Shown piece after piece: positions 40,140 to 51,057 of a stretch of DNA of 64,000 nucleotides. The stretch spans positions 1 to 64,000 of the forward strand of contig NC_018239.1 in assembly GCF_000227135.1 (NCBI RefSeq), read 5' to 3'. A program made the translations under genes and the position numbers. Each line of letters opens with the position of its first letter. The stretch's first letter is position 1. The notes below the pieces were generated by a model. The model ran no database searches, had not been told where the DNA came from, and saw only the letters and a list, made by a program, of their open reading frames with translations. The DNA comes from Leishmania donovani (Eukaryota; Euglenozoa; Kinetoplastea; Trypanosomatida; Trypanosomatidae).

Positions 40140-41504
40140 ATGAGCTACGCCACTTTGGCGTTGTGCGCATGCGTCCTCTATGCCCCTCACGCCGTCTTGT
40201 GCGGGATGGCGCTCCTCTGGCAGCCCATGCTGATGGTAATGAGCATCCTCGCCTCCTTTATTGCCTTTCTGCCACTTGTGATGACGGGACTGATATTTCA
40301 GGTGCTGCGCTGGGCAGGAGTCGCGGACGTGACCACGGCCACGTGGGTGGTGGTAATTCACTTGATAGGACAGAATGCCTCGCGAGTTGGAACGCTGCAC
40401 GTGTGCCTGCGTCTGCAGCGACTTGGGTGGCAACACGGCTGGCTTTTAGTGCGTAGCCGGTTTCCTTTAGTCCCCATGAGCATCGCCGTCGGCGCCGGCT
40501 TCGCTGCAGCGTCGCTTCTCGTGGGTGGCGGCGCCCTTCTTGCGGAGGCGTTGGAGGTTGGAAGGGATTTGACTGGCAGTCGGAGAGCCTCATCCATCTC
40601 GACTGTCACTGCGCAAAAGATTGACTTTCTCGCTTCCAGCGGCAACTGCGCGCGGCTTTCTCGGCTTCTGCAGTCGTGCTTTCAACAGACATTCTTCAGC
40701 TGCGGGCAGGTGGCGTGGACGGTGATGATGGGGCAGGCGTACGCTGCCCTGTGGCCTCAGGATGTGGCGGAGGACTTGTGGAAACACACAGCGCGTTCAA
40801 ACGGTGCCGACGAAACCGCGACTCTTGGCGCTGTGACAACAGCATGGGCCGAGGAGGCTGGCAGTGCACCTATGCCGCATGCACTGAGGGCAGAGGAGTC
40901 CGTACGGGAGGGCACCTCTGAGCTCCTGCTGGCGGATGAGGAACTTGTGCCGGTTGCCGGAGACGACGGGCCGGGAACTGCGGTCCACAGCGTGAGACGT
41001 GAGCACGCATCTGCCGCTGCGCCGCCAGTGCCGCGCGAGGAGGCGGAGGCAAGCCAGCGCGTGGCCTGCAGTGCTGTGTACTTTGAAAGAAGCGGTGCTG
41101 GATCAGTGGCTGGCATAGCCCCGTCAGCGGGGCCATCCATAAGTGAAGCGAGGAAATGTTCCACCTCAGCGATGCGTCAGGACATGTCATCGTCGCCATC
41201 GTCGTCCGCCGAGGTGGCTGGGCGGCTTGTGGCCGACTCCGTATTCGCGCAGCGACTGCCTGCTGCTGTCCTCACCGGCGCGGCAGCATTGGTCCTTCAT
41301 ATGATGTTTGTACTGCTGCCTGTGGCGGCGATGGCAGCTGATTCGGCGTCTGCACAGAGCACGGCAACTCCCTCATCAGCCAGGCGCTCGGAAGGGTGCC
41401 TCGTTAACGTATCTCTGCAGTGCGTCGTGACGCTGGTGTCGGTGTTGTGGGGACTTTGCATTGTGGAGTTGGAACGCCACCCTTTCACCTACGCGCTTCT
41501 CTGA
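40140..41504 (+). CDS. Seven-span membrane protein, APH-1-like (gamma-secretase subunit candidate)
   Basis: Seven hydrophobic segments are visible: about residues 4-26, 29-52, 66-80, 108-135, 187-205, 375-400 and 420-440. The N-terminal pair, separated by a short loop with Pro (ALLWQPMLMVM), resembles the start of APH-1. A small-residue pattern (GAGFAAAS) lies in span four, and a His in LVLHMMF of span six corresponds to the conserved APH-1 histidine region. A large hydrophilic loop of about 165 residues between spans five and six is unusual. APH-1 assembles gamma-secretase with presenilin, and trypanosomatids have a presenilin-like protease. Similarity is weak, so another polytopic family is possible. 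A CA repeat ends just before the ATG. Confidence 0.45.
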   Translation: MSYATLALCACVLYAPHAVLCGMALLWQPMLMVMSILASFIAFLPLVMTGLIFQVLRWAGVADVTTATWVVVIHLIGQNASRVGTLHVCLRLQRLGWQHGWLLVRSRFPLVPMSIAVGAGFAAASLLVGGGALLAEALEVGRDLTGSRRASSISTVTAQKIDFLASSGNCARLSRLLQSCFQQTFFSCGQVAWTVMMGQAYAALWPQDVAEDLWKHTARSNGADETATLGAVTTAWAEEAGSAPMPHALRAEESVREGTSELLLADEELVPVAGDDGPGTAVHSVRREHASAAAPPVPREEAEASQRVACSAVYFERSGAGSVAGIAPSAGPSISEARKCSTSAMRQDMSSSPSSSAEVAGRLVADSVFAQRLPAAVLTGAAALVLHMMFVLLPVAAMAADSASAQSTATPSSARRSEGCLVNVSLQCVVTLVSVLWGLCIVELERHPFTYALL

Positions 41505-43059
41505 TCATCGCCAGGCTCGTGAGTGTGCCGACGCGCGTTACGGTTATCAGGGTTGGCAATGGGCGCATACCTGTCTCTTTTTACATGTGGCGTTGCCGAG
41601 TGGGTTTGGATTCGTATGGGTGCTGCTGTCTGTTCTGGCCTCCCCACCGCCCCATCCGTTCCGACGCCTCCGCACTATCACGCTTGTCTTTCGCTTTAAT
41701 GCTTCGATACTGTTGGGTGTGCGCCTGCTGAAGGTCTTCCTCCGCGCCGTTGTGTACAGATCATGTTCCCTTACGGCCCTGTGTTGTGCATAGGTTGCAA
41801 AATCGAAGACAGCGCGCCGCTGCCCTGACCTCGTGGCAGGCGATACTTTCACTGCCATGTGCAGAGTGCATATTCCAATGACTCGTAGCGCGAGGGGGCT
41901 GTGTGCAGATACTTCTGGCCGACGTTGGGTGAAGCGCCCGACAGACCCTCTGCCCATGTGCGCATCCCTTCGCCCGTTGCCCTGCTATGCAACGTGTCAC
42001 TCCTGTGTGCGAGGAGGGAGGAGGTGGGGCCATCGCCGCCCACGCCCATCTTCCATCTTCGCGAACTCCTTCCTGCTATTCTCCCGGTCTCTCATGGTTT
42101 TGTGCTGGCGCTTGCATAACCTGCGCTTGAGCAGCAGACCGCAGCTCTGGACACCGCGTTGGCGACGTAGACGACTTCGCAAAGGCTGCGAGTGCACTGT
42201 CTGTAAAATCGGTTCACAAGAGGCTTTACGGCGTGCGCGCACCCACGACGCGAGTGGAACGGACGACACAGTCACACGCGAGCGCACGCGGGCAACCTCC
42301 ATCGTCATCGTTTCCTAAGTCGAAGGCGAGGACCGCGCCACCTCTGCCCCCCCTCCCCCTCACCCGCCTCCTGTCCCTGTGGGTTTATGCAGAGTACAGC
42401 GGCCCCCTCTCCCTCTCACACGCAGACGCCAGGCAAACGGGCCATCGCACTCGTCGCTTCGCTTCACAGGTTCGACAGCGCTACGCCCGAGCTCTGCTCA
42501 CCCCCGACTCGCATCGCGTTGCCCGTGCCGCTATATTGTTTGACCTCGCTTGCTGAAGGTGTGCCTGTGCGGCGGCGGCTGTGGGGCGAGCACGAGCTCA
42601 CGAGAACGAAAGACGCCATCGAGCAGCGGCAGCAACGGGCGACGACGGCAGGCACGAAACGAACGCTGCCACCTCGCCGCACGGTTGTTGGTCCGCTACG
42701 TCTGCTGTCGTTGCACGTATCCGCAACGGCTGGCCGCAGCGCTGGCCTTCTGCGTAGGTTCGCTGCTACTACTATGTACGATCGCGTTGGCATTGCCAGA
42801 GAGCGAACCCTCAACTCTGGAAGAAATCGGGCCGTATACTCACGTAGTCTACTGCGGGTCTCTGAAAGAAGCTTGTGAGCGCACGCTGAGGTCCGGGCCC
42901 AGAGGAGAGCTCTCGTCGTGACTTTGTCGAGCACGAAGCGTGAGAGGCGGCCTACAGACGCACTCAGCGGGTCGCCGCCCGCTGCGCAGAGGTGGCTGAG
43001 GCGTTTCGCACGGCCTCTTTTTGTGCCAGGGGCTCAGGGTGAGGCGTCGGGGTGCCTCA
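41505..43059 (+). other. Spacer before the LRR-protein gene
   Basis: About 1.5 kb of UTR-like sequence. A hydrophobic peptide frame at 42550-42921 lacks an ATG. The LRR frame is open from 43021 but without an ATG until 43060. Pyrimidine-rich tracts occur near 42335-42375. Confidence 0.5.
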
Positions 43060-46000
43060 ATGAGAAGCAAAGTGGCCGGGGGCGCTGTGCCCAAGGCGCA
43101 GGAGGAGGGCGTGGCTGTCTCGGCCGCCGTGCCATCAGCACCGCGGTCGTCGGTCAACAAGCGTGGCCGCCTCACTCACCACGGCAGCGTTGGCGGTGCT
43201 CTCACAGGTGTGCAGAAGGGCACCGCACCACCGCTGTCGGCGAGGCTCTATGAGGACCCCTGCACAGAGGCGCTCGACCGGCGCAACAGTTCGCCGGCGG
43301 CTCCCCACGCACGGACGTCGAACGCGACGCATGCGCGTCCTTCCAGCTCCGTGGTTCCGGGCCGGAAGACCGCTGCTGCAGCAATGAGGCAGCCACCCCC
43401 GTCCCTCAGCGCAGCAGCACAGCCGTTGGGCAACGCTGCCGCCGTGGAGGAGGCAGTGGCGTGCTCAACGGATGAGCCATCCACGGGCCCGTCTGCGGTC
43501 GGTTGTGCTGTCCTCAGTGAAGCAGTCAAAAGTCGCATGAGCACCACCCACCCTGCCTTAAGACTCCCCAGCGCCGGTGTTTTCGCAGAGTCTCCAGCGG
43601 CGGCAGCGGCGCCAGTGAGACACGCTGAGGTGTTGTGTGTCGCGCTGCCGGAAATGCCCCTCCCGCAAACACCGCAAAGGGTATCTGCTGCCGGTGGTGG
43701 ACGGCTGGAGCTGCGCATGCGAGGGCTGGTGGCACTTCCCTGCCTGCACCTGTCCGCAGCACCTAAGTCACCGTCGCTGGATGCGAGGCACGAGTCGACT
43801 ACGTCGTCGTCCGTTCACGGAAGCGGCGATGTCGCGGCAGGGCGTCTGCACGCCGTCAGTTTTCGGCAGAACGCCATCAGCAGCCTCTCTACGCAGTCTG
43901 TTCGCGCCATGTCGACTTCGCAAGCCTCACTAATCGTGCCTCGCAGCTCCCCTCTGCAATGCTACGCGCATGTGTCCTCGCTTGACCTCACGCACAACGC
44001 GCTTACATCGATTGCCGGGATCGATGCCCTGAGGTGCCTGCGCTCGCTGCGCCTCGCGTTCAACAGACTGACTTCGCTGGCGCCGCTCTGGGCGTCGCGG
44101 TACGTAGCGCAGCTCGACGTGCTCGATGTGAGCTCGAATGCGCTGACGGAGCTGCTCTCCGCAGAGGATGTGCACGCCTTGAAAAGGCACCAGATTCGCA
44201 TCGTCACGCACCCCACGCAGGCGCACAGCGCCGCCCATGGGTGCCCCAACGCCAAGTGTGGCGTGTACAAGGCGATGGGTCTGCGGGTTCTGTACGCGTC
44301 CGGCAACAAATTTTGCGAAGTGCCGAGTGCGATCTACACCTTCACGCAGCTGACAGATCTGCGGCTGAGCAAGAACGTAATCGAGAGTGTGCCGGACGGC
44401 TTTCCGGTGCGGGCATGTCTGCCGCAGCTGACGCGTTTAGATTTGAGCATGAACAAGCTCCCTGCTGCCATGGTCGAGGCCGTGACAGCGCGCGCCGAAG
44501 AGGTGGCTGAGTCGCCGCTCCATCGTCGCCGCACATCCACCACATCACCGTCATTTGCACGAGTAAAAGGCTACCGCCGCGCTTCGGCTCACCGTTCTCA
44601 CGGCGCCACCGATCCCTCGGCAGGTGCAAAGACTGCCGCCCTTTCTTCGTCAATCTCGAGTGCATTGAAGGCCGGGGAAGATGCCTCATCGGAGGAGGCA
44701 GGGAGTGGCGCTGTGCACGGCGCCGAGTGCAGTCGTGATATCCAGTCTCGTGTGCCAGGCGGAGCCAAAGAAAATGGCAGAGCGGCTGCGGAGGAGGGTG
44801 ATGGCGTTTCTGCCGTCAATGGCTCCGGACAGCGCCGCTCATCGGCCTCTGCGGCAAAGGTGGCCGATGACGCGGAGTCGAACGGAAGTCGCGGCACTCT
44901 GCTCCAGCTGAAGGCAGATGCGGCGGTCTCACCTCAGCCGCCGACCAAAACGCGTCATGAGAGCGCCTCGGCCACAGCGTCCAGCCCGTCCACACGGAAG
45001 GCGACCGCCTCTCTGCCGCCCACGGCGCCCGCCATCGCTACCGTATCGGCTCAGAAGTCGCAGCAGCAAGACGCCGTCCAATGCGTAGCGGAGAATGTCT
45101 ACAGTATAGATCTCAGTCTGTGGGCGGCGGTGGTGCGTCGACGGCTTGAGGAGGTGCTGCGGAGATCGCCTGACAGCGACGCGAGTGGCGCACCGGGAGC
45201 TGCGTCAACGTTCTCCATGCACGAGCTGCTGGTGTCCCTCTCCGACACCCTCGGCGGAAACAGCGGCGGCGGTGGCGCGACTGCGCTGCCGCGCTATCGA
45301 CGCCGTCCGGCGGCCACGGCCCGTACGATGGCGGCCCTTACGCAGTGTCTGCCGTCGTGCTCCCTGTCCTACAGCGAAGAGGCCCAAGTGCGTCGCCCGC
45401 CTCTTCTGCTGCTCACCGGCATATCCGCTGCCGTGGCGGCAGACGAGAGCGAGCTGCTCCTCTACGAGGTGTTGGCCCTTCACATTGTGCACAACTGCCT
45501 GTGCACGGCAAAGAGTGCCGCCGGTGGGGTGAGCCCGCCATACGCAGCATCCACGGCCTCCTCTCGGGCGCTTAATTCGGCTGAACTGATATTGCAGCAA
45601 GCGTGCAAATACGAGAACAGCAGCGAGCCACTCCTCCGCGCCGAAGCGCCGGCGGCCGATCGCGCGAGCGGCGGTGAACTGCCTCCGCTACGGCCAGGTA
45701 GCCCAGGAAGCGGTCGAGGTGGCGGCACTGCGCGGCAGTTGAATTTCGCTGTGCCGTTGCAAACCGTTCACGTAATTGCTTGCACAGACACTGCAGCCAC
45801 CCCTCACAGCTCCGTGTCGGCCTTGTGGGCATATCTCACCTGGCGGCAGCGCTGGGAAGCCGCCGTGTCTTGCCGCCGGCTCCCACACAAGAGCGACTAC
45901 ATCTGTGAGCTTGGGATGCAGGCTGCAGATAAGCATGCGTCGCACCCGCTGTCATCTGACGCTCCGTCCGTGACGTCGGAAGCGAATGGTAGCGGCACGC

Positions 46001-47124
46001 ACGCGGCCCGGCATTGTGCGGCAGTGGTGCCCCTTTATCCCTTCGCTGCGAACTCCCCCGTCCCGCGCGCACGGGAGGAGCACTGGTTGCACGAGTACAG
46101 ACCCGCGTCGTACTGCGTAGTGCCGCCTGCGTGGGAACTCCTCTACGATCTTCTCCTCCGCCCATCCGCGCTGGAAAAGACATCGCTGAAGCGGCCGCAT
46201 GTACCTGCCGTTCCGCCACTGTTGGCCGGGGTGGGCAGTCGCGTGCAACACTTGCGTGGCACACCCGTGTCTCTCGCATGCGTGCTGCTCTGCGCCGTCG
46301 ACTATTCGGGCTGTGCTGGGGCATCGCCAATGTGTGCATCTCCGACATCACCGGTGCTGCGCTGGCCAACGCCGGGTACTGGAGGCCCTGCCGCTAGCGG
46401 CGCGGGAAACGGCACTTGCGCCATCACCGCCTCCCACGTCCCGTGTGAGGGCGTCATTCGCCGCGCTCTCCAGTGGCGCCAACACAGCCAGCAGCTGTGG
46501 AGTCATGTGGAGAGGGAAGCCAACATTGTCGCTGCGGAGCAGGTGACGTCGTGCAGCATGCCGCTGTACAGCGCTGAAGAGGTACTCCAGAGCCGGCAGG
46601 CGGCCGTTGCGGCACTGGGCTCTCCGGGGGCACACGATACTCGCCTGCGGTGCGGGCTGTTCGGGCAGAACGGCGTCTCAGAGGAGGCAGTCGAAAGCGC
46701 CGCCGCTTCTGAGGAGGAAGCGTCTCAGCCGCAGTGTCGCAGTCTTGCCTTAGCAAAACCGCTATCGCAACTGCTTAGGTCCGCCTCGAACACTGCGGCA
46801 TCCTGTTCCGCAGAGCCCTGTGAGAGCAAGACCGCAACCGCCACAGATACGACCATGCGGAGCCGCGAGATTGAAGGGTGCAGCACACCCGCAGTGGCGG
46901 TTGGTGCTGATGGCGGGAGCGCGCCAGCTGCGGCAGTGGATGCTGTGGGCGGCGAGGCAGATGAGCACGGCGGCATTGAAGGACAAGACGGTGCTGACGC
47001 AGCCGCGAGATTCAACGAGGTGCGCGATGACAACACGGCTGGCAGCGCGGTGTCGGCGACGGCGACAGCAGCGCAGACCCCCGAATTGCCCGCGGAGGAT
47101 GCCTGGTGGCTCTGTGAGAACTGA
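43060..47124 (+). CDS. Leucine-rich-repeat protein, 1354 aa
   Basis: Residues about 305-475 contain leucine-rich repeats of the LxxLxLxxN type: SLDLTHNALTSIAGI, SLRLAFNRLTSLAPL, VLDVSSNALTELL, VLYASGNKFCEVPSAI, DLRLSKNVIESVPDGF and RLDLSMNKLPAAM. A 30-40-residue insertion separates two of them. The N-terminal 300 residues and the long segment from 480 to 680 are Ser/Ala-rich and probably disordered. Further on, residues about 680-1180 contain ordered-looking parts (ALHIVHNCLCTAKSA, VHVIACTDTAATPHSS, WELLYDLLLRPSAL) that I cannot assign. Protein binding through the repeats is the only inference I make. No signal peptide is present. The start is the first ATG in frame. Confidence 0.78.
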   Translation: MRSKVAGGAVPKAQEEGVAVSAAVPSAPRSSVNKRGRLTHHGSVGGALTGVQKGTAPPLSARLYEDPCTEALDRRNSSPAAPHARTSNATHARPSSSVVPGRKTAAAAMRQPPPSLSAAAQPLGNAAAVEEAVACSTDEPSTGPSAVGCAVLSEAVKSRMSTTHPALRLPSAGVFAESPAAAAAPVRHAEVLCVALPEMPLPQTPQRVSAAGGGRLELRMRGLVALPCLHLSAAPKSPSLDARHESTTSSSVHGSGDVAAGRLHAVSFRQNAISSLSTQSVRAMSTSQASLIVPRSSPLQCYAHVSSLDLTHNALTSIAGIDALRCLRSLRLAFNRLTSLAPLWASRYVAQLDVLDVSSNALTELLSAEDVHALKRHQIRIVTHPTQAHSAAHGCPNAKCGVYKAMGLRVLYASGNKFCEVPSAIYTFTQLTDLRLSKNVIESVPDGFPVRACLPQLTRLDLSMNKLPAAMVEAVTARAEEVAESPLHRRRTSTTSPSFARVKGYRRASAHRSHGATDPSAGAKTAALSSSISSALKAGEDASSEEAGSGAVHGAECSRDIQSRVPGGAKENGRAAAEEGDGVSAVNGSGQRRSSASAAKVADDAESNGSRGTLLQLKADAAVSPQPPTKTRHESASATASSPSTRKATASLPPTAPAIATVSAQKSQQQDAVQCVAENVYSIDLSLWAAVVRRRLEEVLRRSPDSDASGAPGAASTFSMHELLVSLSDTLGGNSGGGGATALPRYRRRPAATARTMAALTQCLPSCSLSYSEEAQVRRPPLLLLTGISAAVAADESELLLYEVLALHIVHNCLCTAKSAAGGVSPPYAASTASSRALNSAELILQQACKYENSSEPLLRAEAPAADRASGGELPPLRPGSPGSGRGGGTARQLNFAVPLQTVHVIACTDTAATPHSSVSALWAYLTWRQRWEAAVSCRRLPHKSDYICELGMQAADKHASHPLSSDAPSVTSEANGSGTHAARHCAAVVPLYPFAANSPVPRAREEHWLHEYRPASYCVVPPAWELLYDLLLRPSALEKTSLKRPHVPAVPPLLAGVGSRVQHLRGTPVSLACVLLCAVDYSGCAGASPMCASPTSPVLRWPTPGTGGPAASGAGNGTCAITASHVPCEGVIRRALQWRQHSQQLWSHVEREANIVAAEQVTSCSMPLYSAEEVLQSRQAAVAALGSPGAHDTRLRCGLFGQNGVSEEAVESAAASEEEASQPQCRSLALAKPLSQLLRSASNTAASCSAEPCESKTATATDTTMRSREIEGCSTPAVAVGADGGSAPAAAVDAVGGEADEHGGIEGQDGADAAARFNEVRDDNTAGSAVSATATAAQTPELPAEDAWWLCEN

Positions 47125-48242
47125 CGAATCTGTGCCAGTGTAAGGTAGCCGTTATCATTAAGCACGAGCACATGGGTGCCTGAGCCTGCCATTCGCAATC
47201 AAAGTCAGCGCGAGCATCGGTGCTTGTGTGAAGTCGGGTCGTTGGCGTCGTTTGCCGCGGCCAACCCGTGTGCATGCCACCGGCACCTTCGTTGTCTGGG
47301 AGTTCATGGAAGGGCAGACGTGCACATCAATTTCAGGGCGCCCACCCTCCCGCAGGTGGTGCACTAAAGCGACGTGGTTTATCGCCGTGTTCGTCCGTGC
47401 CCCTCAAAGCACGACTGCCTTGTGTCTTCTGGTGCACGGTGTCCCGGCTACCTTCGCGGCGGCGAAGCGTCTCGTGCTCGCGTATGTGGGCATGCACGCC
47501 GGACTGCCTGGGCACCCGCTCCATGCGGGGTCGCCGTCAGTGCACGTCCCTTGCATTTTTCCGTCACTCTTTTCTCTCTTCAGCCTCTGTGCATGCGTAC
47601 CTCTCTCGCAACGGACGGCGTGGCGGCTGCTCTAATGTTTATGCCTCCACCCAACTGCACAGTGAAACGTACATGTTTTGTGAGTGAGTCAGTTTAGCAT
47701 AGTGAAGAAGACGTGTCAGGTGCAGTGCCCGCCGTCCATCTTCCAAAGTCCTCAAGTGCACACTTCCCCTGCCTTTCGTGCTCTTCCTGCGTCATCGGCG
47801 ACGGCTCGAGTGCGAGGCCGCTCATTCGAGGGGACGGTCACAAGGCTAGGTCAGGGAGGGCGAAGGGGTGAGAGCACTTATCGTCTGCACCTCCGTGCAG
47901 GAACACTCAAGCCTTTGCACTCTGTCACCTACCCACACACGTCTCGCACGAGCGGGCGCATCGTATTTTGCATGTCTTCTCTCCCCCTCCCACTCCCCAT
48001 CGATTCACGACCTCCGTCACCCTGGCTGCACTCTTCCCCCCCCCCGCCTCTACCGTGTACCGCTAATCTTGGGTGGCCTTCTCCTATATATCCCCCGTCT
48101 TGCCTTCCTCCTCGTTATTGGTTTGCTTTCGCCTTTTCGCATTCTCATTGCGCTGCGCGTGTGTGGAGGCTTGTTGCACCACCACCACGACCCCCTACTT
48201 TTGTCCTTCCCGCGGTGTCCGGCGTCCGCGCCTACCTGCGCC
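47125..48242 (+). other. Spacer before the ALG9-type gene
   Basis: About 1.1 kb. The downstream frame is open from about 47868, but the 5' part is Pro/Ser/Leu-rich and C/T-driven, includes a C10 run near 48038-48047, and is interpreted as 5' UTR. I see no other gene. Confidence 0.5.
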
Positions 48243-50693
48243 ATGCACCAGCGGATCACGCACTATCTACAGATGGCGGCGGCGCTCCTGCTGCTGTCTC
48301 TGACGCACTATTTCGCATCCTGCTTCCTGCCCATCTCAGACTGCGACGAGACGTTCAACTTCGTTGAGCCCATCCACTACCTCCTCTACGGCTCTGGCAA
48401 GCAGACGTGGGAGATGTGCTCGCGTTTCGCGCTGCGCTCGTGGCTTTTTCTGTGGATTTACGCGTGGCCAGCAGTGCTCATCCGCGGCGCCGCCAGCCTT
48501 TCCAGCGTCCGCGTGTACTTCTACCTTCGTATTCTGAACGGCTGTGCCGCCGCCCTGGCAGAGCTCTTCTTTGTGTGCAGCGTGTGGCTCGCGTTCTCTG
48601 GCAAGGCGGCGGGGGTGGCGCTGCTGCTGTTGCTCTCCAACTACCCCATCCACCACGCGGCGGTGAGCGTCTTGCCAACGAGCTTCGCGATGATATGCAA
48701 CTTCGTGGTGCTCGGGTGCTGGCTGCGCACGCAGCCGTGGACGACGTACTCGCCCGCCTCGCCGTCGCGCTTTAAAGGCGGATCTACTAGGAATGCCAGG
48801 TCGGCGGCCGCGGCGCACGTTGTCCGGCTGTCGACGCCGATGCCGTCATCATCGTCGTCGGCGCCACCGCGGCACCTCTGCTGGTTCATCGGCGCTGCTC
48901 TATTCTTTAGTGCGCTTGGAATAGTGACAGGGTGGCCGTTTGCCGTCCTCATCTCCGCTCTTGTCGGTCTCGATCTACTGCTGCATTTCCCTGCACAAGC
49001 CCTCGCTTGCACGCTCGGCTCTCTTCTCGTAGTGTGCGCGGCTACTTTTCTGGCGGATGCGCGGTACTACTGTCGCTGGACGCTGAGCAGCTGGAACGTC
49101 GTCACTTACAATCTCTTCGGCAACTCAGGACGCGGCGCGGAGCTGTTCGGTGTCGAGCCCTGCTTTTTCTTTTGGAAGAACCTGTTGTTGAACTTCCACC
49201 TCATGTTCGTGGCGGTCATGCTAGCGCCTCTGGTCCTCCTGTACGCACCGCGGCGAGAGCTAGCCGCCACGTCGGCGCGCTCCGACGCGGTGAGCTCGGG
49301 AAGGCCACCTGGCGACGGCGCTGCACAAGAGCCGAACGACAGCGCCGTATCCCCCACGAACTCGCTCGTCCGCTCGCGGCTGCGGACTTCAGGCACGCAC
49401 GGCAACGCAGCGGAGCTTCACTCCTCGCTACTCGCCAATCGGCACCCTGGTGAGCAGGTGCTTGCAGCAAAAACAGGGGCTGCTGTGTCGCGCGTCTCTC
49501 GCCAGCGGGAGCTGCTCTACGTGATGCCGTTCTTCGTGTGGTTTCTCTTCTGGATGAGCATCGCGCACAAGGAGGAGCGCTTCATGTCGCCCGCCTACCC
49601 GTTCATGGTGCTGGCGGCGACAAGGACTTTGTGCCTCATGTTCTTTCCTGACGCAGCCGAAGGTCAACCGAACTCGGCAGCGGCAACGCCAAAACGCGAG
49701 AAGATCACTCCCGACGTGGTGGCGGTAACCGCGGCGGACGCCCAGGACACCGCCCTCACTTGTCAGCCGCCGCGCCGTCCTTCTCTGCCACCACAAGGGT
49801 GCCCCTCGCCCGCCTTCCTGGGGTGGCGCCACCTTGCTGGGCTGGCCTTCTTCTTGGCCTTCTTCCTCCTCTCGTACTCGCGGGCGATGGCGGTCTACGT
49901 CTTCTACAGCGGGCCGGAGCGCATGTTTTTCGACTGGTACCCTGTGCTGCAGGCGGAGGCGCAGCGGGCGTGGGAGGCGAAGCGTCAGGCAGTACGGCGG
50001 GACGCCGCAGTGCGTGGCCAAGCGTCACCGTCATCGCTGCCACCGGGCACGACGGCTCAGCAGACGCAGGAGCTGCGCGCCTACTACACCGTGTGCCTCG
50101 GGCGCGAGTGGTATCGCTTCCCCTCTTCCTTCTTCGTTGATCATCGCTGGATTCGCTACCAGTTTCTGGAAACCCACCACTTCCATGGCATGCTGCCCCT
50201 GTCCTTTGTGACTCCGCCGGCTGGGCAGGAGAGCGGGTTCTTGCGAGCGCCATCGAGCGAGGCTGCGGCTGCGACGAGCAAGTCACCGTCAACGTCATCG
50301 TCCACGACCGCCCGCGGCTCGTGCTCCTGTGGCGCCCCCGGTGTTAACGACCTGAACCAGGAGATTCCGGAGCAGTACGTGCGCTACCCTTCAGAGCAGT
50401 GCGACGCCATCTTTGATAGCCTTTCGCCTCCCAGTCATGTAAGCGCGGCGCATCACGCCACCGAACTCAAGCATCTCCAACTCGATACCGTGTTCACTCG
50501 CTCGCTGCTGAACATCAGCGCCTTGCAAGCGGTGCTGAAAGCCGGCAGGAAGACGCAACGCGTGGGAAACGATGCGTATGCTGTCCTGGATGTCGACCGG
50601 ACGCCGCTCTGGTGCCGTGTCTTGTACTACCCATTCGGTGTAACGAGACGCTGCGCGGTGTGGCGGCCACTTGTGCTGAACTCCAAACCGTGA
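48243..50693 (+). CDS. Dolichyl-P-mannose mannosyltransferase, ALG9 type (GT22)
   Basis: ALG9 adds alpha-1,2-linked mannose from dolichyl-phosphate-mannose to the lumenal lipid-linked N-glycan precursor in the ER. After the first hydrophobic span comes the family signature SDCDETFNFVEPIHYLLYG (residues 32-50) with the acidic pair Asp35-Glu36 in the first lumenal loop. A later HKEERF motif near residue 441 is shared by GT22 enzymes. Many hydrophobic spans follow the usual topology. At 816 residues it is longer than typical (about 600) because of Ser/Ala-rich insertions, for example residues 340-410. The CDETFN-EP sequence favours ALG9 over ALG12, PIG-B or SMP3. The start at 48243 places the signature at the usual distance from the N-terminus. 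Confidence 0.85.
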   Translation: MHQRITHYLQMAAALLLLSLTHYFASCFLPISDCDETFNFVEPIHYLLYGSGKQTWEMCSRFALRSWLFLWIYAWPAVLIRGAASLSSVRVYFYLRILNGCAAALAELFFVCSVWLAFSGKAAGVALLLLLSNYPIHHAAVSVLPTSFAMICNFVVLGCWLRTQPWTTYSPASPSRFKGGSTRNARSAAAAHVVRLSTPMPSSSSSAPPRHLCWFIGAALFFSALGIVTGWPFAVLISALVGLDLLLHFPAQALACTLGSLLVVCAATFLADARYYCRWTLSSWNVVTYNLFGNSGRGAELFGVEPCFFFWKNLLLNFHLMFVAVMLAPLVLLYAPRRELAATSARSDAVSSGRPPGDGAAQEPNDSAVSPTNSLVRSRLRTSGTHGNAAELHSSLLANRHPGEQVLAAKTGAAVSRVSRQRELLYVMPFFVWFLFWMSIAHKEERFMSPAYPFMVLAATRTLCLMFFPDAAEGQPNSAAATPKREKITPDVVAVTAADAQDTALTCQPPRRPSLPPQGCPSPAFLGWRHLAGLAFFLAFFLLSYSRAMAVYVFYSGPERMFFDWYPVLQAEAQRAWEAKRQAVRRDAAVRGQASPSSLPPGTTAQQTQELRAYYTVCLGREWYRFPSSFFVDHRWIRYQFLETHHFHGMLPLSFVTPPAGQESGFLRAPSSEAAAATSKSPSTSSSTTARGSCSCGAPGVNDLNQEIPEQYVRYPSEQCDAIFDSLSPPSHVSAAHHATELKHLQLDTVFTRSLLNISALQAVLKAGRKTQRVGNDAYAVLDVDRTPLWCRVLYYPFGVTRRCAVWRPLVLNSKP

Positions 50694-50940
50694 CTCCCCT
50701 CTTCTCCCGTGGCGCTGCGCGCATACGTGTGAACGTGTGTGTGTGCGTGTATGTTCCTCCGCGGCACATTAGGCGTAAGTCATGCGCGGAGTCTGGTGCT
50801 ATGCCCCCCTCCCTCACCCTCAACGCGTGGCTGCCGTCACAGCGCGCAGCCCACGTCCATAAGCTCCCACAGACAGAGTGTGAGTGTTGAAGGCGGAGTG
50901 GGAGCGACGCAGAGGGCGCACGCAGTCATCAGTCGGCAAC

Positions 50941-50948
50941 GCGCGCGC

Positions 50949-50994
<46 letters not shown>
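50941..50994. repeat. Alternating purine-pyrimidine array (GC)n(GTGC)n
   Basis: Ten bases of GC alternation are followed by eleven tandem GTGC tetramers. The strict purine-pyrimidine alternation could adopt left-handed DNA. It lies just beyond the 3' end of the minus-strand retroposon relic. Confidence 0.9.
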
Positions 50995-51057
50995 CAAGCC
51001 ACAGCAGCATCGCAGGACAGAGAAACACAGAGAGGGGGAAGGACGAGCGGATATTGC

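Noticed and set aside
39461..40456. Plus-strand frame of 331 codons overlapping the APH-1-like gene
   Set aside because: It overlaps the better frame by about 300 bases in a different phase, and its upstream part is repetitive Arg/Leu/Thr sequence.
42550..42921. Hydrophobic 123-codon frame before the LRR gene
   Set aside because: It has a membrane-like segment but no ATG at all; initiation would require a non-standard codon.
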